This document shows positions 1 through 11,800 of a stretch of 17,872 nucleotides of DNA, piece by piece. The stretch is taken from positions 12,645 to 30,516 of the forward strand of contig NZ_DFUE01000004.1 in NCBI RefSeq assembly GCF_002379585.1, in the 5' to 3' direction. The stretch is from Pseudomonas sp. UBA4194. GTDB taxonomy: Bacteria; Pseudomonadota; Gammaproteobacteria; Pseudomonadales; Pseudomonadaceae. The first letter of the stretch is position 1, and every line of letters begins with the position of its first letter. The translations under genes were made by a program, and so were the position numbers. The notes under the pieces were generated by a model, which was not told where the DNA came from, made no database searches, and saw only the letters and a list, made by a program, of their open reading frames with translations.

Positions 1-600
1 CCCATCCACAACAGCCACCGAATCCCCCTGCTCACACCACACTTCCATCAAAAAATCCGCCTCCACATGGCAGACCACCTTATGCATCCCAAGCTGAGCA
101 TCCAGCTGTTCATGCACCTGCTCGGCGGTCAAAGGAACCCCATCGATAGGCGCACGCCAGTGGCAAGCGACCAGCTGACCGCCTGGATTCAACGAAGCCA
201 ACGATTGCTGGATAACCTGCGCCAGGTCCGGAGCGCTCAGGTAGTAACCCAGCTCGTTCAACACGATCAGGTCGAACGACTCCGTCGGCCAGCTCCCTGG
301 CAGCGCACCTTGGTGCACGTGGGCATAGGGGATGCCCTCCAGCCGCGCACGGGTCAAATCCACGGCGCGCTCGTTCATGTCATAACTGAGCAGGTGACCG
401 CAGCGCGGCGCGAGGGCCAGGCTGGTTTCGCCAGTGGCGCAGCCCGGTTCGAAAATGGAGCCGTAATGCTCCCTGGGCAGGCAGGCCAGCAACAAGGCGC
501 GCTTGCGCCGCTCATACCAGCGGCTGCGCATGGCCCAAGGGTCGTCATTGTCCAGGTACAGCGCGTCGAAATAATCGTTGTCGATGCTTGAAGCACTCAT
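1..600 (-). CDS. NodS-like SAM-dependent methyltransferase, partial (C-terminus outside window)
   Basis: This is an open frame of 200 codons from ATG at 598-600 that runs off the left edge without a stop. The Rossmann methyltransferase motif I is EPGCATGE at residues 51-58, an acidic residue ends the next strand (D74), and the post-strand-4 motif is LNELGYYLS around 114-122. The N-terminal stretch (DPW near residue 20, then RWYERRKRALLL at about 27-38) resembles the NodS family, whose known members N-methylate the deacetylated glucosamine of Nod factors. The substrate here is unknown. The start overlaps the stop of the upstream PIG-L gene by 4 bases (ATGA, 597-600), which implies translational coupling. 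No signal peptide or membrane segment is visible, so the protein is probably cytosolic. The methyltransferase call is firm; the NodS-like subfamily is a pattern-based inference. Confidence 0.85.
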   Translation of the reverse strand, partial: MSASSIDNDYFDALYLDNDDPWAMRSRWYERRKRALLLACLPREHYGSIFEPGCATGETSLALAPRCGHLLSYDMNERAVDLTRARLEGIPYAHVHQGALPGSWPTESFDLIVLNELGYYLSAPDLAQVIQQSLASLNPGGQLVACHWRAPIDGVPLTAEQVHEQLDAQLGMHKVVCHVEADFLMEVWCEQGDSVAVVDG

Positions 601-1355
601 AGGTATACCACCTCGAAAGGCTGCAACAGACGCTCCAGGACATAGGGCGGCAGCACCGGGTCCAGGCCTATGGACGGGTCGCCCTCCAGTTGGCTGGCGA
701 ACGCGTGGACCGCGTGGCTCTTGCGGGCCACTGTGGCGGGGTCCAGCAGCAGCTTGCGGGCCCGTGCCCAAGGGATCTTCTCGTCCTCGGGCGAGGCCCA
801 GTGCCACGTCCAGATGGGCAGCTCATGCAACGTCGCCCCTACGGCCGCAGCGGCGGCGGCACTGGCGCGTCCCACGGCCTCATGGTCGGTGTGACCGTCC
901 TGGGACCAGGTGCTGAACACTACATCCCCAGGCTTGAGATAACGCTGGATGAACTCCCCCAGGCGTTGTTCTTCCTTGGCCACGCCGCTGTCCTGAAAGC
1001 CGCCGCGTATCCACTTCACGCTGTGCATCGGCAGACCCAGGCGATGCAGGGCTTCTGCACTCTCCTGGGGGCGGACCGCACTCAGCCGCTGGCTCGACCA
1101 GGTTTGCGAGCCGGGGTGGCTGGCACTGCCATCGGTGACGGAGATGATCTGGATCGGCCGGTCCAGCGCCGCCAGCAGCTGCAGCAGGCCGCCGCAACCC
1201 AGCACCTCGTCGTCCGGATGAGGCGCGATGATCACGGCGCGCGCGCCCTCAGGCACCAGGGCGGCGGCATCGATCGAGGGCAGTTCGGCCAGGTGCTGGG
1301 ACGTGCGCCAGGCTTGCAGCGGCGTACCGCTGCCAACAATAGGGTTGTCTTTCAT
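597..1355 (-). CDS. PIG-L/LmbE family deacetylase
   Basis: This 252-residue protein carries the family hallmark APHPDDEVLGCGG, with HPDDE at residues 46-50, and a second metal-site motif DGHTDHEA at 153-160. By analogy with MshB, His46, Asp49 and His158 would bind Zn2+ and Asp48 would act as base. The family removes N-acetyl groups from N-acetylglucosamine-type sugars (PIG-L, MshB, BshB), but the substrate cannot be read from the sequence. I chose ATG at 1353-1355 because it overlaps the upstream gene's stop as ATGA, like its neighbours. The frame stays open to 1637 upstream, but that extension lies antisense-free inside the previous gene and has no family features. The gene sits between a flavoprotein gene and a NodS-like methyltransferase gene, overlapping both by 4 bases. 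Confidence 0.9.
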   Translation of the reverse strand: MKDNPIVGSGTPLQAWRTSQHLAELPSIDAAALVPEGARAVIIAPHPDDEVLGCGGLLQLLAALDRPIQIISVTDGSASHPGSQTWSSQRLSAVRPQESAEALHRLGLPMHSVKWIRGGFQDSGVAKEEQRLGEFIQRYLKPGDVVFSTWSQDGHTDHEAVGRASAAAAAAVGATLHELPIWTWHWASPEDEKIPWARARKLLLDPATVARKSHAVHAFASQLEGDPSIGLDPVLPPYVLERLLQPFEVVYL

Positions 1356-2355
1356 AGGGTCCACGTTCGGGTCGACGATGCCCCCAGCAACTGGCCCAGA
1401 GCCGCCAGATCGCGTTCGGCATGGCTTTGGCGCAGGTACACCGGAAGGTCGGCAATCAATTGGGCAAAATGTGCGTTCTTGCAATAAGGTCCAGCCCCCA
1501 AGGCGCGGCCGACATGGTGAATGACGGTCTCGGCGGTCTGTTCGGCGACCGCGCGGCAGCGTCTGGCATGCCGTTCGAAATTGCCGTCGGGGTGACGGTC
1601 GGCGTGACTGGCCGCCTGACGCAATACCGCGGCGCAACTGACCAGAGCGGTATCCACGGCACCCAGGTGGGCGAGGGCATGGGGTTCGGGGCGCGTTTCA
1701 CAATGGCGGGCCAGGCTCATGGCCAATTCGCGGGCAGCGCCATACCAGCAGGCCGCGATGCCGATGCCACCCAGCCAGAAACCCGGACGACCGATATAGC
1801 TGCCCGGTGCACCGATACGAATGCCCTGCGCATGCTCGAAAAGAATTTCCACGCTACCGGTATTGGCCATGCCCACTGCATGCCAGCCATCATCGGTGAC
1901 GCACAGATTGGGTTGATCCAGGGCCACGGCCACCAGCTGTTGCTGGCCCTCGGCGTCCCATGCGGTCAGCAGGCCGTGAGTGACCACCGCCGCGCCGGAG
2001 CACCAGGCCTTGCGGCCGGTGAGCAGCACATGATCACCTTCGTCCTTCAGCGTTACCCTGGCCTGGGGAGGCTCGGCGGCCCAGGTTCCCCACAAGGAAC
2101 CTGACGGCGGTACCGGCCCACCCAGCTCGGCCATGATCGCCAAAGCGTCGGTGTGACCTTCGTAAAGCTTGCACAGGCCCAGATCATGCCCGGCCACTGC
2201 GGCCAGGCATTGCCAGCGCTGCAGCGTTTCACCGCCAGCAGGCAGGGGCAGGGCGTCGAGACCTTGCGCGCAAAGCCGCGCCAGTTCCGCACCCAGCGCT
2301 GCGGTATCGGGGTAACCCTGCGCTGGCCATTTCAGCGCTTCGGCCAGCGTTGGTC

Positions 2356-2359
<4 letters not shown>
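1352..2359 (-). CDS. Acyl-CoA-dehydrogenase-like flavoprotein
   Basis: This 335-residue protein has the three-part acyl-CoA dehydrogenase fold: a helical N-terminus with a GG-containing turn near residue 42, a middle beta domain with GRKAWCSGA at about 113-121, and a C-terminal helical domain. It is shorter than the usual 380-400 residues. The usual TEPxxGSD flavin-loop motif is degenerate (AAEPPQAR). Where classical enzymes have the YEGT catalytic glutamate, this protein reads QSHAERD (311-317). His313 falls about where flavin monooxygenase relatives (DszC/HsaA type) keep a His. It may therefore be an oxygenase or oxidase rather than a beta-oxidation enzyme; that is inference. It overlaps the glgX stop and the PIG-L start by ATGA at both ends, which ties it to sugar genes rather than fatty-acid genes. 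Confidence 0.8.
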
Positions 2360-4518
<2,159 letters not shown>

Positions 4519-4694
4519 AGTAGATCCTTGCTTGAAATAGGGCTGTTACACAGGTAGCGAAATGCTCTTCATGCAGGCTTGAAGCGAATACTCAGGGCGA
4601 ACGAAACCGATGCTCGCGTTTCGACACGCTGCGACGAGGTAGAAACGGGAAGGTGACAAGGGTGCGGCCAGCAGGGACCGCACCACAGGCCGGG
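4519..4694. other. Gap between DUF2934 gene and glgX
   Basis: These 176 bases interrupt an otherwise tightly packed minus-strand series. They hold a 7-bp inverted repeat (4661-4684) next to the DUF2934 stop, a weaker 6-bp one (4602-4607 with 4618-4623), and the glgX ribosome site. I see no convincing sigma-70 promoter, although short AT-rich stretches within about 60 bases of glgX leave room for one. Confidence 0.5.
4661..4684 (-). terminator. Possible weak terminator or processing hairpin after the DUF2934 gene
   Basis: A perfect 7-bp inverted repeat (GGTGCGG / CCGCACC) with a 10-base loop lies 10 bases past the stop of the DUF2934 gene on the minus strand. No run of T follows it (CTTGTCACC), so it does not meet the intrinsic terminator pattern. 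It could attenuate or mark an RNA end between treY-DUF2934 and glgX. Confidence 0.3.
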
Positions 4695-5096
4695 TCAGCT
4701 GGCAGCGGGTTTCTTTGCCGCTCGAGGCTTCTTCGCGGGTGCAGGCTTGGCCGCACCGTCGGGTTTGGGCGTAGCGGCTTTGGGGGCTGGAGCTTCTGCT
4801 TTGGCCGGCTCAGCCTTGGTGGCCGGTTCAGCCTTGGCGGCCGACTTGCCCGCCGGTTTGGCAGCGGCCTTGGGTTTGGCTGCCGGTGTTTCGCTCACAG
4901 GCTTGGGTTTGGGCTGCGCCGCGGCCTTGGCTTTGGCGGGAGCCTTGGCCTTGCCAGGCTTGGTGGGGGCGAGCGCTTCGGCTTCCGCGAGTTTTCTCGC
5001 CATTTCCCAATGACGATCTCCCTGCCCCTCAGGTTTGCCCTCCGATTCCCAGATCTGGTAGGCAAATTCTCGAACTCGTTTATCGTCGGCACTCAT
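4695..5096 (-). CDS. DUF2934 domain protein with Lys/Ala/Pro-rich tail
   Basis: This is a 133-residue protein. Residues 1-40 match the DUF2934 pattern (RVREFAYQIWESEGKPEG, then DRHW). Residues 43-133 are almost entirely Ala, Lys and Pro, a basic disordered tail like those of histone-H1-like or AlgP-like bacterial proteins. DUF2934 has no established function. I placed the start at ATG 5094-5096 because AGGAG at 5104-5108 lies seven bases upstream. An ATG at 5112-5114 in the same frame would overlap the treY stop but lacks a ribosome site and adds six residues unlike the family. The gene follows treY by a 14-base gap, so it is probably the last gene of the glgA-treZ-malQ-treY transcript. Nucleic-acid or glucan binding by the tail is speculation. 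Confidence 0.88.
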   Translation of the reverse strand: MSADDKRVREFAYQIWESEGKPEGQGDRHWEMARKLAEAEALAPTKPGKAKAPAKAKAAAQPKPKPVSETPAAKPKAAAKPAGKSAAKAEPATKAEPAKAEAPAPKAATPKPDGAAKPAPAKKPRAAKKPAAS

Positions 5097-5103
5097 TTCA
5101 ACG

Positions 5104-5108
5104 CTCCT
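5104..5108 (-). promoter_or_regulatory. Ribosome-binding site that sets the DUF2934 start
   Basis: AGGAG on the minus strand lies seven bases before ATG 5096. It falls just upstream of the treY stop, and it favours the shorter DUF2934 protein over the in-frame ATG at 5114. Confidence 0.7.
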
Positions 5109-5110
5109 GA

Positions 5111-7900
5111 TCACAACTCACTTTGTATGAAGAGATTGACGGGAAACTCCTTCAGCGCAGTGCTCATCAACAATTCCCTATCTGCTGTGACTGCGTTGTC
5201 CGAAAAAAGTCCCTTCAATGTAGGCAGAGATTGCGCGAAGGGTAGGACTACGCGGGTGTCTCCCCAGCGTTGGGCATTGATTAGCGGCGCTGCCGCATCA
5301 CCCAACAACGCGCTGGCCAGCCTCGGCACAATGACGATAGCGCAGGTCCCGGCATGACGGCGTGCGAATGCATGGACCTTGTCTGCATGCTCGCCCTGCA
5401 CCGGCAGCAGCTCGTAGCTGCCCTCGCGCCAAAACGCGGCGTGCTCGCTGCGCAGGCGCAGCGTGGCGGCTATCATCGCCTGTTTGATGCGACCATCGTG
5501 CCAATGCGCCATCAGCTCGCCGATCGGACTGGCCTGCTGCAAGGCCTGTTCGCGCGCAGCGTAGTCGATCGGACGACGGTTGTCCGGGTCCACCAGGCTG
5601 AAGTCCCAGAACTCAGCACCTTGATACAGGTCGGGAATCCCCGGTACGGTCATGCGCAGCAGGGTTTGCGTCAGGCTGTTCAAAGCACCGCTCGGGGCAA
5701 TGGCAACGCTGGCTGCGGCGATGGCTTCGCGCAGGGGTTGACCCTGCTCACTGAGCAATAACTGCTCGAGGAACTGGCGGCAAGCCTTCTCGTAGCCCTC
5801 ATTCGGTGCACTCCAGCTGCTTACCAGCTTCGCTTCGCGAAGGGCTTTCTGTTGCCAGACGTAGAGCCGCTCGGCATAGGCTTCGAGGCCGGCGCGGTCA
5901 TCGCTGCGCAGATCCAGTGGCCAGCTGCCGAGCAGTGCCTGGTACAGCATCAACTCATCGCCACCGGTCGGCGCGTGGCCGTCGGCGAACGGGCTGCGCA
6001 ATGGCTCGGCCAATGTCAGCCAATGCCGGACCTGCTCGGCGTACCACGACGCGCGTTCACTGAGCACCGCCAGGCGGGTGCGAGTGTCTTCCCCCCGCTT
6101 GTGGTCGTGGGTCGCGGTGGCCAGCAGGTTGTCCGGAAACTCTTCCAGGCGGCGCTGCCCGGCTTCGACGAAAGCCTCGGGGCCGGCAGCGAACAATTCG
6201 GTTTCAAAGCCCACATCGTTGCGCGACAGCAGCACTGCAGAACGATAGAAGGCAGTGTCTTCCACTGCCTTGGCAGCGGCGGGAGAGGTCAGTTGCTGGA
6301 AACGCACGCAGGCGTGACGCAGCACCTTGCGCCGCCGACCCGGTGGCAGGGCGCGCCAGGGTTCGCCACCCAACCAGCGTTGCAGGTAGTCAAGGACAGG
6401 CCAATCGGCTTCGCCCAACGTACTGCGGGCACCCTCCATGGCCTTCTGGAAGAACACCTCGTCCTCCTTCGGTCGCCCGCAGGGGCTCACGTAAGTGCGG
6501 TACACCGGAAAGTGCACGATCAGTTCCAGCAGGGCACGACGGATCGCGCCCAAGGTCAGGTCGCGGCTCATGAGGTCGCCGCGCGCGACCTGCAACAGCG
6601 CCTGGGCGACTGACTCGAAGTCGCCGGCCAGCGATCCGCTGAGCACCAGATTGCGCGCGGCGTGGGCTTCCTCGATGAACTCGCTGGGACGACCACTCAC
6701 CTGGCTCCACAGCTCGGACAAGGGCTGCTGACCGGCAGGATCGTGTTGCAGCAGCGATACCTGGTTCATGAATTCGTAACCGGTGGTGCCATCCACCTGC
6801 CAATCCCGATGCAAGGTTTCCCCTGCGCCGAGGATCTTCTCGACGTAGATCGGTACATGGTCGATCCGCGCTTCGGCGGGGCGTTTGTGGAGCAGGCCAT
6901 TGACGCGCCGACGCAGCTTGCGCGAATAGCCACGGGGATCGGCCAGACCGTCGATATGGTCGATACGCAGACCGTCCACCAGGCCGGCTTCGATGAGCTG
7001 GAAAATCTTCGCATGGGTGGCTTCGAACACGGCCGCACGCTCCACGCGCAAGCCGCCGAGCTCGTTGACGTCGAAAAAGCGCCGCCAGTTGATGTCATCA
7101 CCGGCTGTCCGCCAGCTGGCCAAACGATAGGACTGCCGCTCGAGCAGGTTATGCAGACGCTTGAAGCCATCTTCGCTGGTGGAATCGAACTGGCTTAGCA
7201 GGCCATCCAGCGCGCCGTCCAATCCTGCCTCGCGGCTCAGCGTGGCCAACTCGGCGCGCAGGGCTTGAGCTTGGGTGTACGCCTGGGGCGAATCGTGCAG
7301 ATCGGCAAAGCGAGCGCCCAATTCACTCAGGCGGGCATTGCCGGAAGCGGCCAGAATGTGCGGATAGTCGCAGGGGCAGATCGGGAAACGATGTTCGTAG
7401 TGCTCGACGTAGAAACTGCCTTGCTCGGCATCGAAGCGCAATGGCAGTTCGCCGCCCTGCAGTGCGGCACCGTAGTCGCTGCCCAGGAACGGCAGCAGCA
7501 GTTGGCCTTCGAGCAGCGGGTCGGGAGAATGCCACTGGATGTCGAAGAACTCGGAATAGGGGCTACGACGCCCCCATTCCAGCAGGTCCAGCCACCAGGG
7601 GTTATGAGCACCGCCTACCGCCATGTGGTTGGAGACGATATCCAGGATCAGCCCCATGCCGTGGCTGCGCAACTGTGCCACCAGGCGCTGCAGCGCAGGC
7701 TCGCCGCCCAGCTCGGGGTTGACCTGGGTCGGATCGACCACGTCATAGCCGTGCATGGACCCAGGTCGGGCCTTGAGGATGGGGGAGGCGTAAACATGGC
7801 TGATGCCCAGGCTGGCAAAGTAGGGGATCAACCGGGCGGCGTCGTCGAGGGTGAAGTCTTTATGCAATTGAAGCCTAACGCTGGCCGTCATTACTGTCAT
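5111..7900 (-). CDS. treY: Malto-oligosyltrehalose synthase (TreY)
   Basis: This 929-residue GH13 enzyme would isomerise the reducing-end alpha-1,4 bond of a maltodextrin to the alpha,alpha-1,1 bond of trehalose. Visible motifs are YASPILKARPGSMHGYDVVD (about 37-56), DIVSNH (87-92), the TreY-typical NWRRFFDVN (271-279), the predicted nucleophile in LRIDHIDGLADP (D314), the predicted acid in YVEKILGAGETL (E354) and a later ATHDHKRGEDTR motif. It is longer than many TreY proteins (700-780 residues), with extra sequence in the middle and C-terminal parts, which I recall as normal for Pseudomonas. ATG at 7898-7900 overlaps the malQ stop (ATGA), so I prefer it to the ATG three codons later. The product is cut by TreZ, encoded two genes upstream. 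Confidence 0.96.
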   Translation of the reverse strand: MTVMTASVRLQLHKDFTLDDAARLIPYFASLGISHVYASPILKARPGSMHGYDVVDPTQVNPELGGEPALQRLVAQLRSHGMGLILDIVSNHMAVGGAHNPWWLDLLEWGRRSPYSEFFDIQWHSPDPLLEGQLLLPFLGSDYGAALQGGELPLRFDAEQGSFYVEHYEHRFPICPCDYPHILAASGNARLSELGARFADLHDSPQAYTQAQALRAELATLSREAGLDGALDGLLSQFDSTSEDGFKRLHNLLERQSYRLASWRTAGDDINWRRFFDVNELGGLRVERAAVFEATHAKIFQLIEAGLVDGLRIDHIDGLADPRGYSRKLRRRVNGLLHKRPAEARIDHVPIYVEKILGAGETLHRDWQVDGTTGYEFMNQVSLLQHDPAGQQPLSELWSQVSGRPSEFIEEAHAARNLVLSGSLAGDFESVAQALLQVARGDLMSRDLTLGAIRRALLELIVHFPVYRTYVSPCGRPKEDEVFFQKAMEGARSTLGEADWPVLDYLQRWLGGEPWRALPPGRRRKVLRHACVRFQQLTSPAAAKAVEDTAFYRSAVLLSRNDVGFETELFAAGPEAFVEAGQRRLEEFPDNLLATATHDHKRGEDTRTRLAVLSERASWYAEQVRHWLTLAEPLRSPFADGHAPTGGDELMLYQALLGSWPLDLRSDDRAGLEAYAERLYVWQQKALREAKLVSSWSAPNEGYEKACRQFLEQLLLSEQGQPLREAIAAASVAIAPSGALNSLTQTLLRMTVPGIPDLYQGAEFWDFSLVDPDNRRPIDYAAREQALQQASPIGELMAHWHDGRIKQAMIAATLRLRSEHAAFWREGSYELLPVQGEHADKVHAFARRHAGTCAIVIVPRLASALLGDAAAPLINAQRWGDTRVVLPFAQSLPTLKGLFSDNAVTADRELLMSTALKEFPVNLFIQSEL

Positions 7901-9980
7901 CGGTAACGCTCACTGGCTTGTTGGCGGGCACAGGCCAGAAGCTCAAGGCGTCTGGCGGCATCCTGGTCGTCGAGAAGGTTCTGCGCGTCGGCGTTGTAGC
8001 GCCGGCGCCAATTGGGGTGTGTATCGATGGTGCCCGGCAGGTTGGCCTGCTCTTCGATACCCAGCGCGTCATCCACTGGCAGCAACACCAACGGCGCAGG
8101 GGTGTGGCCCAGGAAGCGGGTGCTGGCGTCGATGATCGCATCGATCTCGTCGTTGCCCTGTTGCAGTTCCTGAAAGTTCTGGGGGTCTTGGCTCAGCGCC
8201 AGGCGCAGGGCGCGGCGCTCGCGGTCACGATCCTCGCGCCAGTGTTGCTCGGTCTTGGCATCGATGAGTTCAAGCTTGTTGTTCCAGTCGATGTCGCGGC
8301 TGCGCCACCAGCCGTTCAACGTCGGCAGGTCGTGGGTAGTCGTGGTGGCCAGGGCATCGTCCGGCCAGTGCTGGCTGTCATGGAACTGACCGTTGTCCTG
8401 TTCGAACAGCAGCACTCGCATGCCCAGCATCTGCCGCGCTGCGAGCTTCTCGCGCAGACCTTCGGGTACGGTGCCCAGGTCTTCACCCAACACCACGGCC
8501 TGGTGCCGATGGGATTCCAATGTCAGCAAGCGCAGCATGTCGTCGATGGGGAATTGCAGGTAGGCACCTTCGCTGGGCGGTGCGTCCTTGGGAATGACCC
8601 AGAGGCGTTGCAGGCCCATGATGTGATCGATGCGCAAGCCACCGGCGTGGGCAAAGTTAGCCCGCAGCATTTCGATGAAGGCGCGGAAGCCGTGGCGCTG
8701 CAAGCCTTCGGGGGAAAATGCAGAAATGCCCCAGCTTTGCCCGGACCGATTGAGGATATCCGGCGGTGCGCCGACGGTGAGGTCGGCCAGCAGTTCGTCC
8801 TGGCGACTCCACGCCTGGCTGCCGGCGCCATCGGCGCCCACCGCCATGTCGGCGATCAGGCCAATCTTCATGCCGCTGCTGCGGGCCGCGCTCTGGGCGC
8901 GTTGCAGGCTGCGGTCGATCAGCCATTGGCAGAAGGCATGAAAACCAATTTCGTCACTGTGCTCGCGGGCAAACGCGGCAATCGCAGGACTACGCGGGTC
9001 GTGCCACTCCTGTGGCCATTGGCGCCAGTCGAGGCTCTCGCCACGGGCTTTCTGGTCTGCCTGCAAGGCTTCGTAGCGGCAGTGGTTCTCCAGTGCCTCA
9101 CCACCGCTGTGACGAAAACTGTTGAAGTCGCCATTCAGCGGGTGCTCGCTGGTACAAAAGCCGTCGTACAACGCTCGCAGCAGTCGTTGCTTGGCGGCCG
9201 CAGCCACGGGCCAGTCGATCAGTGGCAGCGCCTCCAAGGCTTTGAGCGTGTCACCCAGGCCTGCGTCCTCGATGGCGACCTGCACCGCACGCTCACCGAG
9301 CACCGTGATGGGCGCGGCATACAAGCTGTTGAGGAAAAGTCGGCTGGAGGGAGAGTAGGGGCTGTAGCGGTCGTTGTCGCTGCTGCTCATGGCGTGCATC
9401 GGACTGATGGCCACGGCGTCCGCTCCACGCTCGCCGGCACTGCGCAGCAATGCTTCCAGCGCCTGGGTGTCACCGAAACCACCGTCACCGGGGCGGCGCA
9501 GCGCGTAGAGTTGCACGCTGAGCCCCCAGGCGTGGGCGCGGTCCGTGCCCAGCGCATCGGCCACGCTGTAGCAGCGCTGCGGCGCAACGGCCAAGGTGAA
9601 GTGCTGGCCGTCGATGTGCACGTCCAGGTAGCCGACCGGGAGCATGCCCGGCAGTGCGCCGTGTTCGTCCAGCTTCAGATCGAGCGTGGCGCCGTCCTCC
9701 AGATGAATGCGGCACGGGGTGGCCGGGGCGAAGTAGCGGTCCAGGGCCAACGGTTGTCCGTAGTCGACTGTCAGCAACGGCGGCAGTCGATGAGTCTCAC
9801 GCGCGGCATCCAATGCCTCGAGACTTTGCGTGAGTGCTTCGTCGCTGTCGGCAGGATGACCCAACCCCGCAAGTACCTTGCGCAACGCTTCGGGTTGCAC
9901 TTGTTGTGCCTTGCCGTTGGCGTCGGTCCAATGCACCGCGAGGCCGGCCTGTTCGGCCAACTGGTGCAGGCGCTCGTCAC

Positions 9981-9984
<4 letters not shown>
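7897..9984 (-). CDS. malQ: 4-alpha-glucanotransferase (amylomaltase)
   Basis: This 695-residue GH77 enzyme would transfer maltodextrin segments between chains and release glucose, so short malto-oligosaccharides left by TreY/TreZ or GlgX can be rebuilt. Residues 1-150 form the N-terminal extension typical of long MalQ forms. The barrel then shows LYALRRPGDGGFGD (about 159-172), the nucleophile in GLRIDHIMGLQRLW (D453), the acid/base in LGEDLGTV (E501), THDLPT (H551, D552) and the C-terminal NLPGT...HPNWRRR signature (648-662). It overlaps treZ and treY by 4 bases (ATGA) at its two ends. Its place between treZ and treY suggests it serves trehalose production rather than maltose uptake. Confidence 0.96.
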
Positions 9985-11783
<1,799 letters not shown>

Positions 11784-11791
11784 CGATGAAA

Positions 11792-11799
11792 CCTCTTCC
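11792..11799 (-). promoter_or_regulatory. Ribosome-binding site that sets the treZ start
   Basis: GGAAGAGG on the minus strand, eight bases before ATG 11783, lies directly after the glgA stop. It supports the 600-residue TreZ over the ATG at 11801 that overlaps this site. Confidence 0.6.
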
Positions 11800-11800
11800 A

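Noticed and set aside
1356..1637. N-terminal extension of the PIG-L frame to 1637
   Set aside because: The extra residues are Arg/Pro-rich with no family match, and ATG 1355 is the ATGA-coupled start.
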